In this document: positions 1 to 5,742 of the stretch, piece by piece
Position numbering within the stretch: position 1 is the first letter of the stretch
Layout: each line of letters begins with the position of its first letter
Translations under genes and position numbers: made by a program
The notes under the pieces: model-generated
The model's database searches: none
What the model was told of the DNA's origin: nothing
Seen by the model: the letters and a program-made list of their open reading frames with translations, nothing else
Source of the DNA: Methylobacteriaceae bacterium
GTDB lineage: Bacteria; Pseudomonadota; Alphaproteobacteria; Rhizobiales; Beijerinckiaceae
NCBI GenBank assembly: GCA_019247255.1
Contig: JAFAPJ010000397.1
Location: 1-5,995 of the forward strand
DNA length: 5,995 nucleotides
Reading direction: 5' to 3'

Positions 1-287
1 ATGCGCGAATGCAGCATGCCGGCCGGAGCGTCCCGCTCCGTCAGCTCGGCAAGGTCGAGCCCGGCGCAGAAATGCGGGCCCTCGGCCGCGATCACGAGCG
101 CCCTCACGTCGTCCGGAAGCGCCCTGGCGGCCCGTTCCAGCGCGAGCACGAGTCCGTCGTCGAGGGCGTTGCGCTTGGCTGGACGGTCGAGCGTGAGGAT
201 CGCGACCGCGCCGCGCCGCTCGACCCGGAGCTGAGCGGTCGCGAGATGCGAGAGGTCCGCGAGGCCTCCAGGGCCGTCCTCGCCCAT
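1..287 (-). CDS. Enoyl-CoA hydratase/isomerase (crotonase) family protein, N-terminal part, cut by window edge
   Basis: Reading the minus strand from an ATG at 287-285 gives 95 residues before the window ends, with no stop. Seen: an early beta strand with the crotonase signature LTLDRPAKRNAL (residues 31-42), a helix to about residue 57, then the strand LVIAAEG and the block HFCAGLDLAEL (72-82). In crotonases the latter holds the A-G-x-D loop that forms the oxyanion hole for the acyl-CoA thioester. A GGGAGGGAACGG purine-rich stretch directly precedes the ATG and supports the start. The catalytic Glu/Asp region and the C-terminal trimerisation part lie outside the window, so hydratase, isomerase and hydrolase roles cannot be separated. 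The gene is divergent from a carnitine-dehydrogenase-like gene and shares its 145-base upstream region, so it may act on a CoA ester in the same pathway; that link is inferred from position only. Confidence 0.88.
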   Translation of the reverse strand, partial: MGEDGPGGLADLSHLATAQLRVERRGAVAILTLDRPAKRNALDDGLVLALERAARALPDDVRALVIAAEGPHFCAGLDLAELTERDAPAGMLHSR

Positions 288-326
288 CCGTTCCCTCCCG
301 GCCGACCTCCGGCTGTTTCCGCCAGA

Positions 327-354
327 TTGCCAAACCTACTTTGTCATGTAGCAT
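327..354 (+). promoter_or_regulatory. Possible sigma-70-type promoter of the dehydrogenase-BKACE unit
   Basis: TTGCCA (327-332) and TAGCAT (349-354) are separated by 16 bases and read towards the dehydrogenase gene. The -10-like box falls inside the 340-360 inverted repeat, which would let a bound repressor block RNA polymerase. The match is partial and alphaproteobacterial promoters are often weakly conserved, so this is tentative. No equally good promoter was seen for the leftward gene. Confidence 0.3.
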
Positions 355-360
355 GACAAA
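340..360. promoter_or_regulatory. Perfect 9-3-9 inverted repeat, probable operator between divergent genes
   Basis: The left arm TTTGTCATG (340-348) and right arm CATGACAAA (352-360) are exact reverse complements around a TAG spacer. The repeat is an AT-rich island in GC-rich DNA. It lies 52 bases upstream of the crotonase ATG (287) and 72 bases upstream of the dehydrogenase ATG (433). Its size and symmetry suit a homodimeric helix-turn-helix repressor or activator. The regulator family is not determined, and no obvious cognate regulator is encoded next to it. Confidence 0.7.
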
Positions 361-421
361 TCAGCGCGACGTCAACCGGCCGGAGTGCCGGAGCGTATCG
401 CGAGACGGCGGGCGCGTCGCC

Positions 422-428
422 GGGAGGA
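422..428 (+). promoter_or_regulatory. Ribosome binding site that fixes the dehydrogenase start
   Basis: GGGAGGA ends four bases before the ATG at 433, with the AGG core five bases away. It favours this start over the in-frame GTG at 385, which has no comparable purine-rich element. Confidence 0.7.
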
Positions 429-432
429 TCGC

Positions 433-1380
433 ATGGAGGCGGGCGAAGGCCCGATCGGCCGCGTCGCCGTGATCGGCACGGGCGTGATCGGGGCGTCATG
501 GGCGGCGCTGTTCCTGGCCAGAGGTCTCGAGGTCGTGGCGACCGACCCGGCCGCGGGAGCCGAGGCGAGGCTCACGGACTACATCCGCCACGCCTGGCCC
601 ACGCTCGAGGAGATCGGCCTCGCGGAAGCGGCTGACCCGAGCCGCATCGCGTTCGTGGCGACCCCCGAGGAGGCGGTCGCGGGCGCGGATTTCGTGCAGG
701 AGAACGGGCCCGAGCGCCTGGACGTGAAGCAGGACCTCTACGTCCGCCTGGATGCCGCGACCTCCCCCGACGTCGTGATCGCGTCGAGCTCCTCCGGCCT
801 GAAGCCGAGCGACATCCAGGCGCGCTGCCGGCGCCCCGAGCGGGTGCTCGTCGGTCATCCTTTCAACCCGCCTCACCTCATCCCGCTGGTCGAGGTCGTG
901 GGCGGCGAGAGGACGAGCGAAGCCGCGATCGCGACCGCGATGGCGTTCTATGCCGGGCTCGGCAAGCATCCGATCCGGATCCGGAAAGAGCTGATCGGCC
1001 ACGTCGCGAACCGCCTTCAGGTCGCGCTGTTCCGAGAGGCCTACCACCTCGTCGACATCGGGGCCGTCACGGTCGCCGAGGTGGACGCGGCCATCTCGCA
1101 TGGACCGGGCCTGCGCTGGGCGCTGCTCGGCCCGGTCATGCTGAACCACCTCTCCGGCGGCGCCGGCGGGCTGCGCCACGCGCTCGACCATCTCGGGCCG
1201 TTCAAGGAGACGACCTGGGCGGATCTCGGCAGACCCTCGCTCGACGAGGCGCTGAAATCGAAGCTCGTAGCGGGCCTCGACGAGGCGCTGGCCTCGCTCG
1301 ACTACCCGGCTGTCGTGGCGGCCCGCGATCGGCTGATCGTCGAGCTCCTCAAGGCCAAGGCGGAAAGCGCGCTCCCGTGA
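433..1380 (+). CDS. L-carnitine dehydrogenase-like protein (3-hydroxyacyl-CoA dehydrogenase fold)
   Basis: NAD-dependent oxidation of a 3-hydroxy acid, most likely L-carnitine to 3-dehydrocarnitine. The 315-residue product has an N-terminal Rossmann domain with GTGVIG at 15-20 and an Asp at 38 ending the second strand, which indicates NAD rather than NADP. The HPFNPP block follows, with H142 and E154 twelve residues apart, the same spacing as the catalytic His-Glu pair of 3-hydroxyacyl-CoA dehydrogenases. The C-terminal helical domain contains HGPGLRW (223-229). Length and domain order suit the single-domain carnitine dehydrogenases; there is no fused C-terminal thioesterase domain as in some rhizobial forms. 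Start choice: ATG 433 has GGGAGGA at 422-428 with ideal spacing. An upstream GTG (385) would add an arginine-rich, unlikely extension. The BKACE gene follows after 79 bases. Other 3-hydroxy acid substrates remain possible. Confidence 0.85.
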   Translation: MEAGEGPIGRVAVIGTGVIGASWAALFLARGLEVVATDPAAGAEARLTDYIRHAWPTLEEIGLAEAADPSRIAFVATPEEAVAGADFVQENGPERLDVKQDLYVRLDAATSPDVVIASSSSGLKPSDIQARCRRPERVLVGHPFNPPHLIPLVEVVGGERTSEAAIATAMAFYAGLGKHPIRIRKELIGHVANRLQVALFREAYHLVDIGAVTVAEVDAAISHGPGLRWALLGPVMLNHLSGGAGGLRHALDHLGPFKETTWADLGRPSLDEALKSKLVAGLDEALASLDYPAVVAARDRLIVELLKAKAESALP

Positions 1381-1459
1381 TCGGCGCCTCGACCTCGAGG
1401 TTCGGGACGGGAAGCTTGCCGACCGCGCCCGCGGCGACGACACAGGAGAGGACGAGCCC

Positions 1460-2341
1460 ATGGCCAAGGTGATCGTGACGGTGGCGCCGACCGGCGGCAT
1501 GGCATCGAAGGCGCAGAACCCGAACCTGCCCACCCAGCCGGAGGAGATCGCCGTCTCGGTCGAGAAGTCCTGGCGGGAAGGCGCCGCCATCGCGGCCCTC
1601 CATGCCCGGCGTCCGGACGACCAGGCGACCTGCAACGCGGACATCTACCGGGACATCAATTCCCGCATCCGGTCGCGATGCGACATCATCATCAACAACT
1701 CGACCGGAGGCGGCTCGAACGGCGACATGCTGGTCGACCGACGGGACGGGCTGTTCGAGTCCAATTTCGAGGAGCGCCTGAAGGGCTGCGACGCCGGCGC
1801 CGAGATGGCGACCTTCGACGGCATGACCTTCGCCGACGTCCATGGCGGGCGCGAGATCCTGGTGGTCACGACGCCGTCGCGCTGCGAGGCGCTCGCGCAG
1901 CGCATGCAGGAGCGCGGCATCAAGCCCGAATGGGAGGTGTTCGGCCCCCAGCACATCCTGCAGGACGTGACGCGGCTGATCGAGAAGGGCTACGACAAGC
2001 CGCCCTATTACATCAATATGGTGCTCGGCGCGGACAAAGGGTTCCAGGGCGCCATGCCGTATAGCCACGACATCCTGGCCAGCATGATCCGGATGCTGCC
2101 GCCGCACTCTATCTTCTGCGTCTCGGCGATCGGCCCGGCGCAGCTTCCGGCGACGACGCAAGCCATTTTGCTCGGCGGCCACGTGCGGGTCGGGCTCGAG
2201 GACAACAACTACTATGCGCGGGGCGAGCTCGCCACGAACGAGCGGCTCGTCGCGCGCACGGTCCGCATCCTTTCCGAGCTCGGCCACGAGCCGGCCAAGC
2301 CCGCCGAAGCCCGCGAGATGCTCGGCCTGCCAGCCCGCTGA
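1460..2341 (+). CDS. BKACE family (DUF849) beta-keto acid cleavage enzyme, probable 3-dehydrocarnitine cleavage
   Basis: BKACE enzymes condense a beta-keto acid with acetyl-CoA and split the product to acetoacetate and a new CoA ester. With 3-dehydrocarnitine the other product is betainyl-CoA, a precursor of glycine betaine. The 293-residue length suits the family's TIM-barrel fold. Seen: an N-terminal strand VIVTVAPTGG (4-13), NPNLPTQPEEIA (20-31), LHARRPD (47-53), NNSTGGG (79-85), and near the C-terminus HVRVGLEDN with R243, E247 and D248. The latter match by spacing the Arg-Glu-Asp group (226, 230, 231) recalled for the structurally studied enzyme Kce. The usual HxH metal pair is reduced: A46 stands where the first His is expected, while H48 is present. 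A strong AGGAGAGGA precedes the ATG. The substrate is inferred from the dehydrogenase gene upstream; family membership is much more certain than substrate. Confidence 0.88.
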   Translation: MAKVIVTVAPTGGMASKAQNPNLPTQPEEIAVSVEKSWREGAAIAALHARRPDDQATCNADIYRDINSRIRSRCDIIINNSTGGGSNGDMLVDRRDGLFESNFEERLKGCDAGAEMATFDGMTFADVHGGREILVVTTPSRCEALAQRMQERGIKPEWEVFGPQHILQDVTRLIEKGYDKPPYYINMVLGADKGFQGAMPYSHDILASMIRMLPPHSIFCVSAIGPAQLPATTQAILLGGHVRVGLEDNNYYARGELATNERLVARTVRILSELGHEPAKPAEAREMLGLPAR

Positions 2342-2361
2342 CGCGAGCCCGACCGCTCGCG
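2342..2361. terminator. GC-rich hairpin right after the BKACE stop codon, possible terminator
   Basis: CGCGAGC (2342-2348) and GCTCGCG (2355-2361) form a perfect 7-bp stem with a 6-base loop, beginning at the base after the TGA. It lies in the 79-base gap between two convergent genes, a usual place for a terminator serving one or both strands. No T-tract follows on either strand, so it is not a classical intrinsic terminator; it may act as an mRNA 3' end stabiliser or assist Rho. Confidence 0.4.
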
Positions 2362-2420
2362 CCGTCTCGACACGGCAGCGCCGGGTCGTTCGGCACCTGT
2401 TCCGCGTTCGGGGGGCTGGC

Positions 2421-3392
2421 TCAGCCGAGCCGACGCGCGTACCCTGCGGTATCCTGCTCCGCCGGACGGACACTCCCGTCGGAACCGATCGGGTCTGACC
2501 GGATCACGGTCTTGGCTTCCTGTCGGATCCACAGCGCGAACGCTTGGACGGCGGGGCTCGGCCGGCGACGCTCGGGAGAGAGGAGCCAGTGCCCCGCGAG
2601 CGGTGACGTCACGACGCGGGGGCACGGCGCGACGAGCAGCCCGGCGCGCAGGCGGTCCTCGATCAGCGCCGTCCGCCCAAGCGCGACACCCTCGCCGTCG
2701 ATCGCGGCCTGCAGCACGATGTTGTAGTCCGTGAGCTGGATGCTGCGCGCCGCGGACAGGTCGAGCCCGACCTCCGCGGCCCAGATGTCCCAGTCATAGG
2801 GACGCTTGGTCAGGAGCAGCGGGAGGGCGAGCACGTCCGCGGGGTCCTGGACGAGGTGCGCGCGCGCGAGGTCGGGGCTGAGCACCGGCGTCAGGCGCTC
2901 AGCCATCAGAAGCTCGGCCCGAACGCCCGGCCAGCGACCGTCGCCGTAACGGATGGCGAGGTCCGCCTCGCCCGCCGCGAGATCGACCAGGCGCAGCGTC
3001 GGGTCGAGCTCGACATCGACCTCCGGATGCGCCTCGCGGAACCGGCCGAGCCGCGGCACGAGCCAGTTCGCCGCGAAGGACGGCAACAGGCTGAGCCGCA
3101 GCGTCCGCCGGGTTCGAAGCGCGGTGAGCTCCGCCGTGCCGTCCGCCAGCACCGCGAAGGCGCGGGCCACCACGTCGAGGTAACGCTCGCCCGCCGGCGT
3201 GAGCGCGATGCTGCGCGCCCGACGCTCGAACAGCCGCATCCCCAGCGTATCCTCCAGCTGGCGAATGTGATGGCTGACCGCGCTTTGCGTGATGAGCAGC
3301 TCCTCGCCCGCGCGACGAAAGCTCATGAGCCGCCCCACCGCCTCGAAGGCGCGCAGCGCGTGAAGGGGCGGCAGGGTCGGGGACGCGCGCAT
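2421..3392 (-). CDS. LysR-type transcriptional regulator, GcvA-like
   Basis: A full-length LysR regulator of 323 residues. The N-terminal winged helix-turn-helix spans about residues 10-68: LHALRAFEAVG (10-20), the recognition segment LLITQSAVSHHIRQLE (32-47), then LFERRARSIALTPAGERYL. The rest is the periplasmic-binding-protein-like effector domain, with the segments LLPSFAANWLVPRLGRF and LAIRYGDGRW typical of the GcvA/AmpR-like branch. A tail of about 30 residues after WIRQEAK is longer than usual and may be unstructured. The start ATG sits inside an 18-bp palindrome and has no clear Shine-Dalgarno sequence. The gene diverges from the ridA-like operon with 121 bases between starts, the usual arrangement for a LysR protein controlling its neighbour and itself. 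It is convergent with the BKACE gene, so control of the carnitine-type genes is less likely, though not excluded. The effector is unknown. Confidence 0.93.
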   Translation of the reverse strand: MRASPTLPPLHALRAFEAVGRLMSFRRAGEELLITQSAVSHHIRQLEDTLGMRLFERRARSIALTPAGERYLDVVARAFAVLADGTAELTALRTRRTLRLSLLPSFAANWLVPRLGRFREAHPEVDVELDPTLRLVDLAAGEADLAIRYGDGRWPGVRAELLMAERLTPVLSPDLARAHLVQDPADVLALPLLLTKRPYDWDIWAAEVGLDLSAARSIQLTDYNIVLQAAIDGEGVALGRTALIEDRLRAGLLVAPCPRVVTSPLAGHWLLSPERRRPSPAVQAFALWIRQEAKTVIRSDPIGSDGSVRPAEQDTAGYARRLG

Positions 3393-3402
3393 CGATGCGC
3401 GC
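3385..3402. promoter_or_regulatory. 18-bp perfect palindrome over the LysR start codon
   Basis: GCGCGCATCGATGCGCGC reads the same on both strands without a spacer. It contains the LysR start codon (3392-3390, minus strand). It could be an autoregulatory binding site, or it could lower translation by pairing at the start codon in the mRNA. A second GC inverted repeat, CGCGCC (3398-3403) and GGCGCG (3415-3420) with 11 bases between, overlaps it. A function is inferred from symmetry and position only, and GC-rich DNA makes chance palindromes more frequent. Confidence 0.35.
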
Positions 3403-3513
3403 CAGCTTAGCGCAGGCGCGACCCATGAGCCAGATCGATCAGAGATCGTCGCGCTTTGGATTGGTCGGGCGCCCGCGCCGCCGCCAAGTGGGGGGCGACG
3501 AGGAGCTGGACCG

Positions 3514-3984
3514 ATGACGATCGCCGAACGCCTGCGGGAGCTGGGTCATGACTTGCCGGCCGCGTCGAAGCCGGTCGCGAGCTACGTGTCCACGCGCCGC
3601 GCCGGCGAGCTGCTCGTCGTGTCCGGCCAGGTCAGCATCGCGGCCGACGGCTCGGCCCATGCCGGACGTCTCGGCGCCGAGCTCGACGTCGCGGCGGGCC
3701 GCCGCGCCGCGGAGATCGCGACGCTCAATTTGCTGGCGCAAATCGCGGCAGCGACGACCGGCCAGGTCGAGAATGTCGCTGCCGTGCTCCGGCTCGGCGT
3801 GTTCGTGGCGGCGACGCCCGACTTCACCGAGCAGCCGCAGGTCGCCAACGGCGCCTCCGACCTCCTCGTCGCCGTGTTCGGCGAGGCCGGGCGGCACGCC
3901 CGCGCCGCCGTCGGCGTGGCCTCGCTGCCGCGCGGCGTGGCGGTCGAGGTCGACGCCCTCCTGGCCCTGCGGAGCCGGTCATGA
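3514..3984 (+). CDS. RidA/YjgF/UK114 family enamine/imine deaminase-like protein
   Basis: RidA proteins are small, trimeric cytosolic enzymes that hydrolyse reactive enamines and imines such as 2-aminoacrylate, released by PLP enzymes, to keto acids and ammonia. The 156-residue product opens with ERLRELGHDLPAASKPVASY, typical of the longer (about 150-residue) subgroup rather than the 128-residue E. coli RidA. LLVVSGQVS forms the first core strand. HARAAVGVASLPRGVAVEVDAL (from residue 128) carries R130 and E145, fifteen residues apart, matching Arg105 and Glu120 recalled for E. coli RidA, so a working active site is likely. ATG 3514 is preceded by AGGAG at 3501-3505. Its stop overlaps the start of the PLP-enzyme gene as ATGA, which points to co-translation and to a role in clearing that enzyme's product or by-product. 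The exact substrate is unknown. Confidence 0.9.
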   Translation: MTIAERLRELGHDLPAASKPVASYVSTRRAGELLVVSGQVSIAADGSAHAGRLGAELDVAAGRRAAEIATLNLLAQIAAATTGQVENVAAVLRLGVFVAATPDFTEQPQVANGASDLLVAVFGEAGRHARAAVGVASLPRGVAVEVDALLALRSRS

Positions 3985-5207
3985 CCGGCGCCCGCCAGGC
4001 TCTCGACGTCGCGGCGCTGCGCGCGGCGACCCCGGGCACCACGACCGTCGCGCATTTCAACCACGCGGGCGCGTCGCTGATGTCAGAGACGACGCTCGCC
4101 GCGATCACCGACCACCTCCGGCGCGAGGCGCTCGACGGACCGCACGAGGCCGCGGCCGGCGTGCAAGACCGGCTTGACGCCGCACGCGCGGACGCCGCGA
4201 CGCTGGTCGGCGGCACCCCGGACGAGATCGCCTTCACGGCCAGCGGCTCGGCCGGATGGGGCCTCGCCTTCTCGGGCCTGCCGCCGCTGCGCGCGGGCGA
4301 CCGGGTCCTGGTCGGCCGGCAGGAATGGGGCGGCAATCTCGCGACGCTACGCGCGGCCTCCGATCGGGCTGGCGCGACGGTCGAGACGATCCCGTGCCGC
4401 GCCGACGGCTCGGTGGATGCGACGGCGCTCGCCGGGATGATCGACGCGCGCGTGCGCCTCGTCTCGCTGACCTGGCTGCCCGCGAATGGTGGGCTCATCA
4501 ACGACGCCGCCGCGGTCGGAGGGGTCACCCGAGCCGCGGACGTGCCCTATTTCGTCGATGCCGGCCAGGCGCTCGGCCAGCTCCCCGTCGATGTCGCGGC
4601 GATCGGCTGCGACGTGCTGAAAGGCGCCGGGCGCAAGCACCTGCGCGGCCCGCGCGGCACGGCGATCCTTTACGTCCGCCGCGCATTCCGGGACCGCCTG
4701 ACGCCGGCCTTCCTCGACGTGCTGTCGGGGCCCTGGACGCCGGGCGGGCCCGCTCCGCGAGACGACGCGCGCGCCTTCGAGACGAGCGAGGTTGCGGTCG
4801 CGCTGCTGCTCGGCCTCGGCGCGGCTCTGCGCCAGGCTCTCGACCTCGGCATCGACGCGCTCCGGGCTCGCATCGCCCCCCTCGCGGACGGCCTCCGGGC
4901 CCGGCTCGCCGACGTGCCGGGCGTGAGGCTCGAGGATCTCGGAACGGAGCGTTCCGGCCTCGTCGCCTTCACGGTCGCGGGCCACGATGCGCAGGGCGTG
5001 AGAGCCGCGCTCGGAGCGGAGCGGATCAATGTCGGGGCGAACGGCGCCGCCTACACGCCGCTCGACATGACCGCGCGCGGGCTCGACGGGATCGTCCGCG
5101 CCTCGGTCCACGCCTTCAACACGGACGAGGAGATCGACCGGCTCGTCGCCGCGGTCACCAGGGTCGCGGCGGGGCGACCCGTCGGTGCGCAGAGGAGAGT
5201 CGCATGA
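3981..5207 (+). CDS. Class V aminotransferase-fold PLP-dependent enzyme (EgtE / isopenicillin N epimerase-like)
   Basis: A cytosolic fold-type I PLP enzyme of 408 residues. Seen: HFNHAGASLM near the N-terminus (substrate-side loop), the PLP phosphate region FTASGSAGWG, YFVDAGQALGQ with D193 (pyridine nitrogen) and Q196, and AGRKHLRGPRGTAILYV with K219 as the likely Schiff-base lysine. The C-terminal domain ends with the class V pattern RASVHAFNTDEEID. Only two cysteines occur (PCRADG and IGCDVL), none in the C-terminal loop where cysteine desulfurases and selenocysteine lyases carry their catalytic Cys, so desulfurase activity is unlikely. The RKxxxGPRG block resembles EgtE-type C-S lyases and isopenicillin N epimerase-like proteins. 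A beta-elimination releasing 2-aminoacrylate would explain the coupled RidA gene, but transamination or epimerisation cannot be excluded. It is linked to its neighbours on both sides by ATGA overlaps. Confidence 0.85.
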   Translation: MTGARQALDVAALRAATPGTTTVAHFNHAGASLMSETTLAAITDHLRREALDGPHEAAAGVQDRLDAARADAATLVGGTPDEIAFTASGSAGWGLAFSGLPPLRAGDRVLVGRQEWGGNLATLRAASDRAGATVETIPCRADGSVDATALAGMIDARVRLVSLTWLPANGGLINDAAAVGGVTRAADVPYFVDAGQALGQLPVDVAAIGCDVLKGAGRKHLRGPRGTAILYVRRAFRDRLTPAFLDVLSGPWTPGGPAPRDDARAFETSEVAVALLLGLGAALRQALDLGIDALRARIAPLADGLRARLADVPGVRLEDLGTERSGLVAFTVAGHDAQGVRAALGAERINVGANGAAYTPLDMTARGLDGIVRASVHAFNTDEEIDRLVAAVTRVAAGRPVGAQRRVA

Positions 5208-5629
5208 ACATCACGCTCAGAAGGTCGCCCATAGCCGCGGTCTTGGCCGGCCTCGCCATGGGGGGAGCGCAGGCCGCGGGGCCGGACCACAGGACCGCAG
5301 CGAGCGAGAACGCCGTCCTGAGCGACGATGCGCCCGTTTATTTCGTCATCCATCAGCATGTCACCGACGAGAAGCGCTTCGATGCCTACGTCGCCGCCGT
5401 GACGCCGCTCATCGCGAAGCGCGGCGCGACGCTCGTGGCGGCCGGCACCCCGGAGACGATCGAGGGCGACAGCCGGTTCGAGCGGACCGTCATCTTTCTC
5501 TGGCCCTCGGCCAAGGTCTTCCGCGCCTTCTGGGCTTCGCCCGACTACGCCGAGGTCCACAAGCTCCGGACCGGCGCGGCGGAGTGGAACGCCGAGCTCG
5601 TCCCGGCCCTGCCGGCCGCGGCTCCGTGA
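5204..5629 (+). CDS. DUF1330 family protein with N-terminal export signal
   Basis: A 141-residue product with a secretion signal: a basic start (MNITLRRSP), a hydrophobic core IAAVLAGLAMGG, and an AQA/AG cleavage site after about residue 24. The twin arginines at 6-7 mean that Tat export is also possible. The mature part fits DUF1330, a small ferredoxin-like dimeric alpha/beta barrel: YFVIHQHVTDEKRFDAYVAAV, then a second half with FERTVIFLWPS (W100) and FRAFWASPDYAEVHKLR (106-122), which matches the family's F-x-x-x-x-x-S-P-x-Y signature. No enzymatic function is established for the family. AGGAG (5193-5197) lies ahead of the ATG, which overlaps the upstream stop as ATGA. Export is unusual, since many DUF1330 proteins lack a signal; together with the next gene's Tat-like extension it suggests an envelope step in this pathway. 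Confidence 0.82.
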   Translation: MNITLRRSPIAAVLAGLAMGGAQAAGPDHRTAASENAVLSDDAPVYFVIHQHVTDEKRFDAYVAAVTPLIAKRGATLVAAGTPETIEGDSRFERTVIFLWPSAKVFRAFWASPDYAEVHKLRTGAAEWNAELVPALPAAAP

Positions 5630-5742
5630 CGGCACGCATCGCCGTCGACCGTCGCACCCTGCTGGCGGCCGGCATGGCGGCGCTCGCGCCCACCGGTGCG
5701 GCGGCCTGTCCGTCCGCATCACCCTCCAAGGGGAGAGTCTCC
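5626..5742 (+). other. In-frame N-terminal extension encoding a Tat-like signal peptide
   Basis: A GTG at 5626 overlaps the DUF1330 stop (GTGA) and is in frame with the hydrolase ATG at 5743, with no stop between. The 39 residues contain DRRTLLAAGMAALAPTGAAAC: twin arginines, a short hydrophobic core of modest strength, and an Ala-rich cleavage region, which together look like a Tat signal. The Cys after AAA is a poor lipobox. No clear ribosome binding site precedes the GTG, so translation would depend on coupling to the upstream gene. Either the hydrolase is exported, or both forms are made, or this is untranslated leader. Confidence 0.5.
5728..5735 (+). promoter_or_regulatory. Strong ribosome binding site for the internal hydrolase start
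   Basis: AAGGGGAG ends seven bases before ATG 5743, an ideal Shine-Dalgarno placement. It argues that the hydrolase can be translated from 5743 without the signal-like extension. Confidence 0.65.

Noticed and set aside
1..356. Plus-strand open frames over the left edge
   Set aside because: They are shadows: the minus strand reads as a clear crotonase N-terminus with recognisable motifs and a ribosome binding site.
385..432. GTG-initiated 16-residue extension of the dehydrogenase
   Set aside because: It is arginine-rich, lies ahead of the Rossmann strand, has no ribosome binding site, and the ATG at 433 has a strong one.
1392..1401. 10-bp palindrome ACCTCGAGGT in the gap between dehydrogenase and BKACE genes
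   Set aside because: It is short, has no T-tract, lies inside a likely operon and could easily arise by chance in GC-rich DNA.
496..2473. Long minus-strand open frames opposite the dehydrogenase and BKACE genes
   Set aside because: These are by-products of high GC content with low-complexity Arg/Ala-rich translations and no family motifs, while the plus strand encodes well-conserved enzymes.
3436..3475. CGATC-AGA-GATCG repeat and CGGGCGCCCG palindrome upstream of the RidA gene
   Set aside because: The arms are only 5 bp and no convincing LysR T-N11-A box or promoter could be fixed, so they are not listed as sites.
3824..5111. Minus-strand open frames opposite the PLP-enzyme gene, and the long alternative plus frame from 4256
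   Set aside because: Their translations are Arg/Ala/Pro-rich without motifs. The 4256 frame reaches 5629 only because it runs into the DUF1330 frame, so the apparent fusion is not real.
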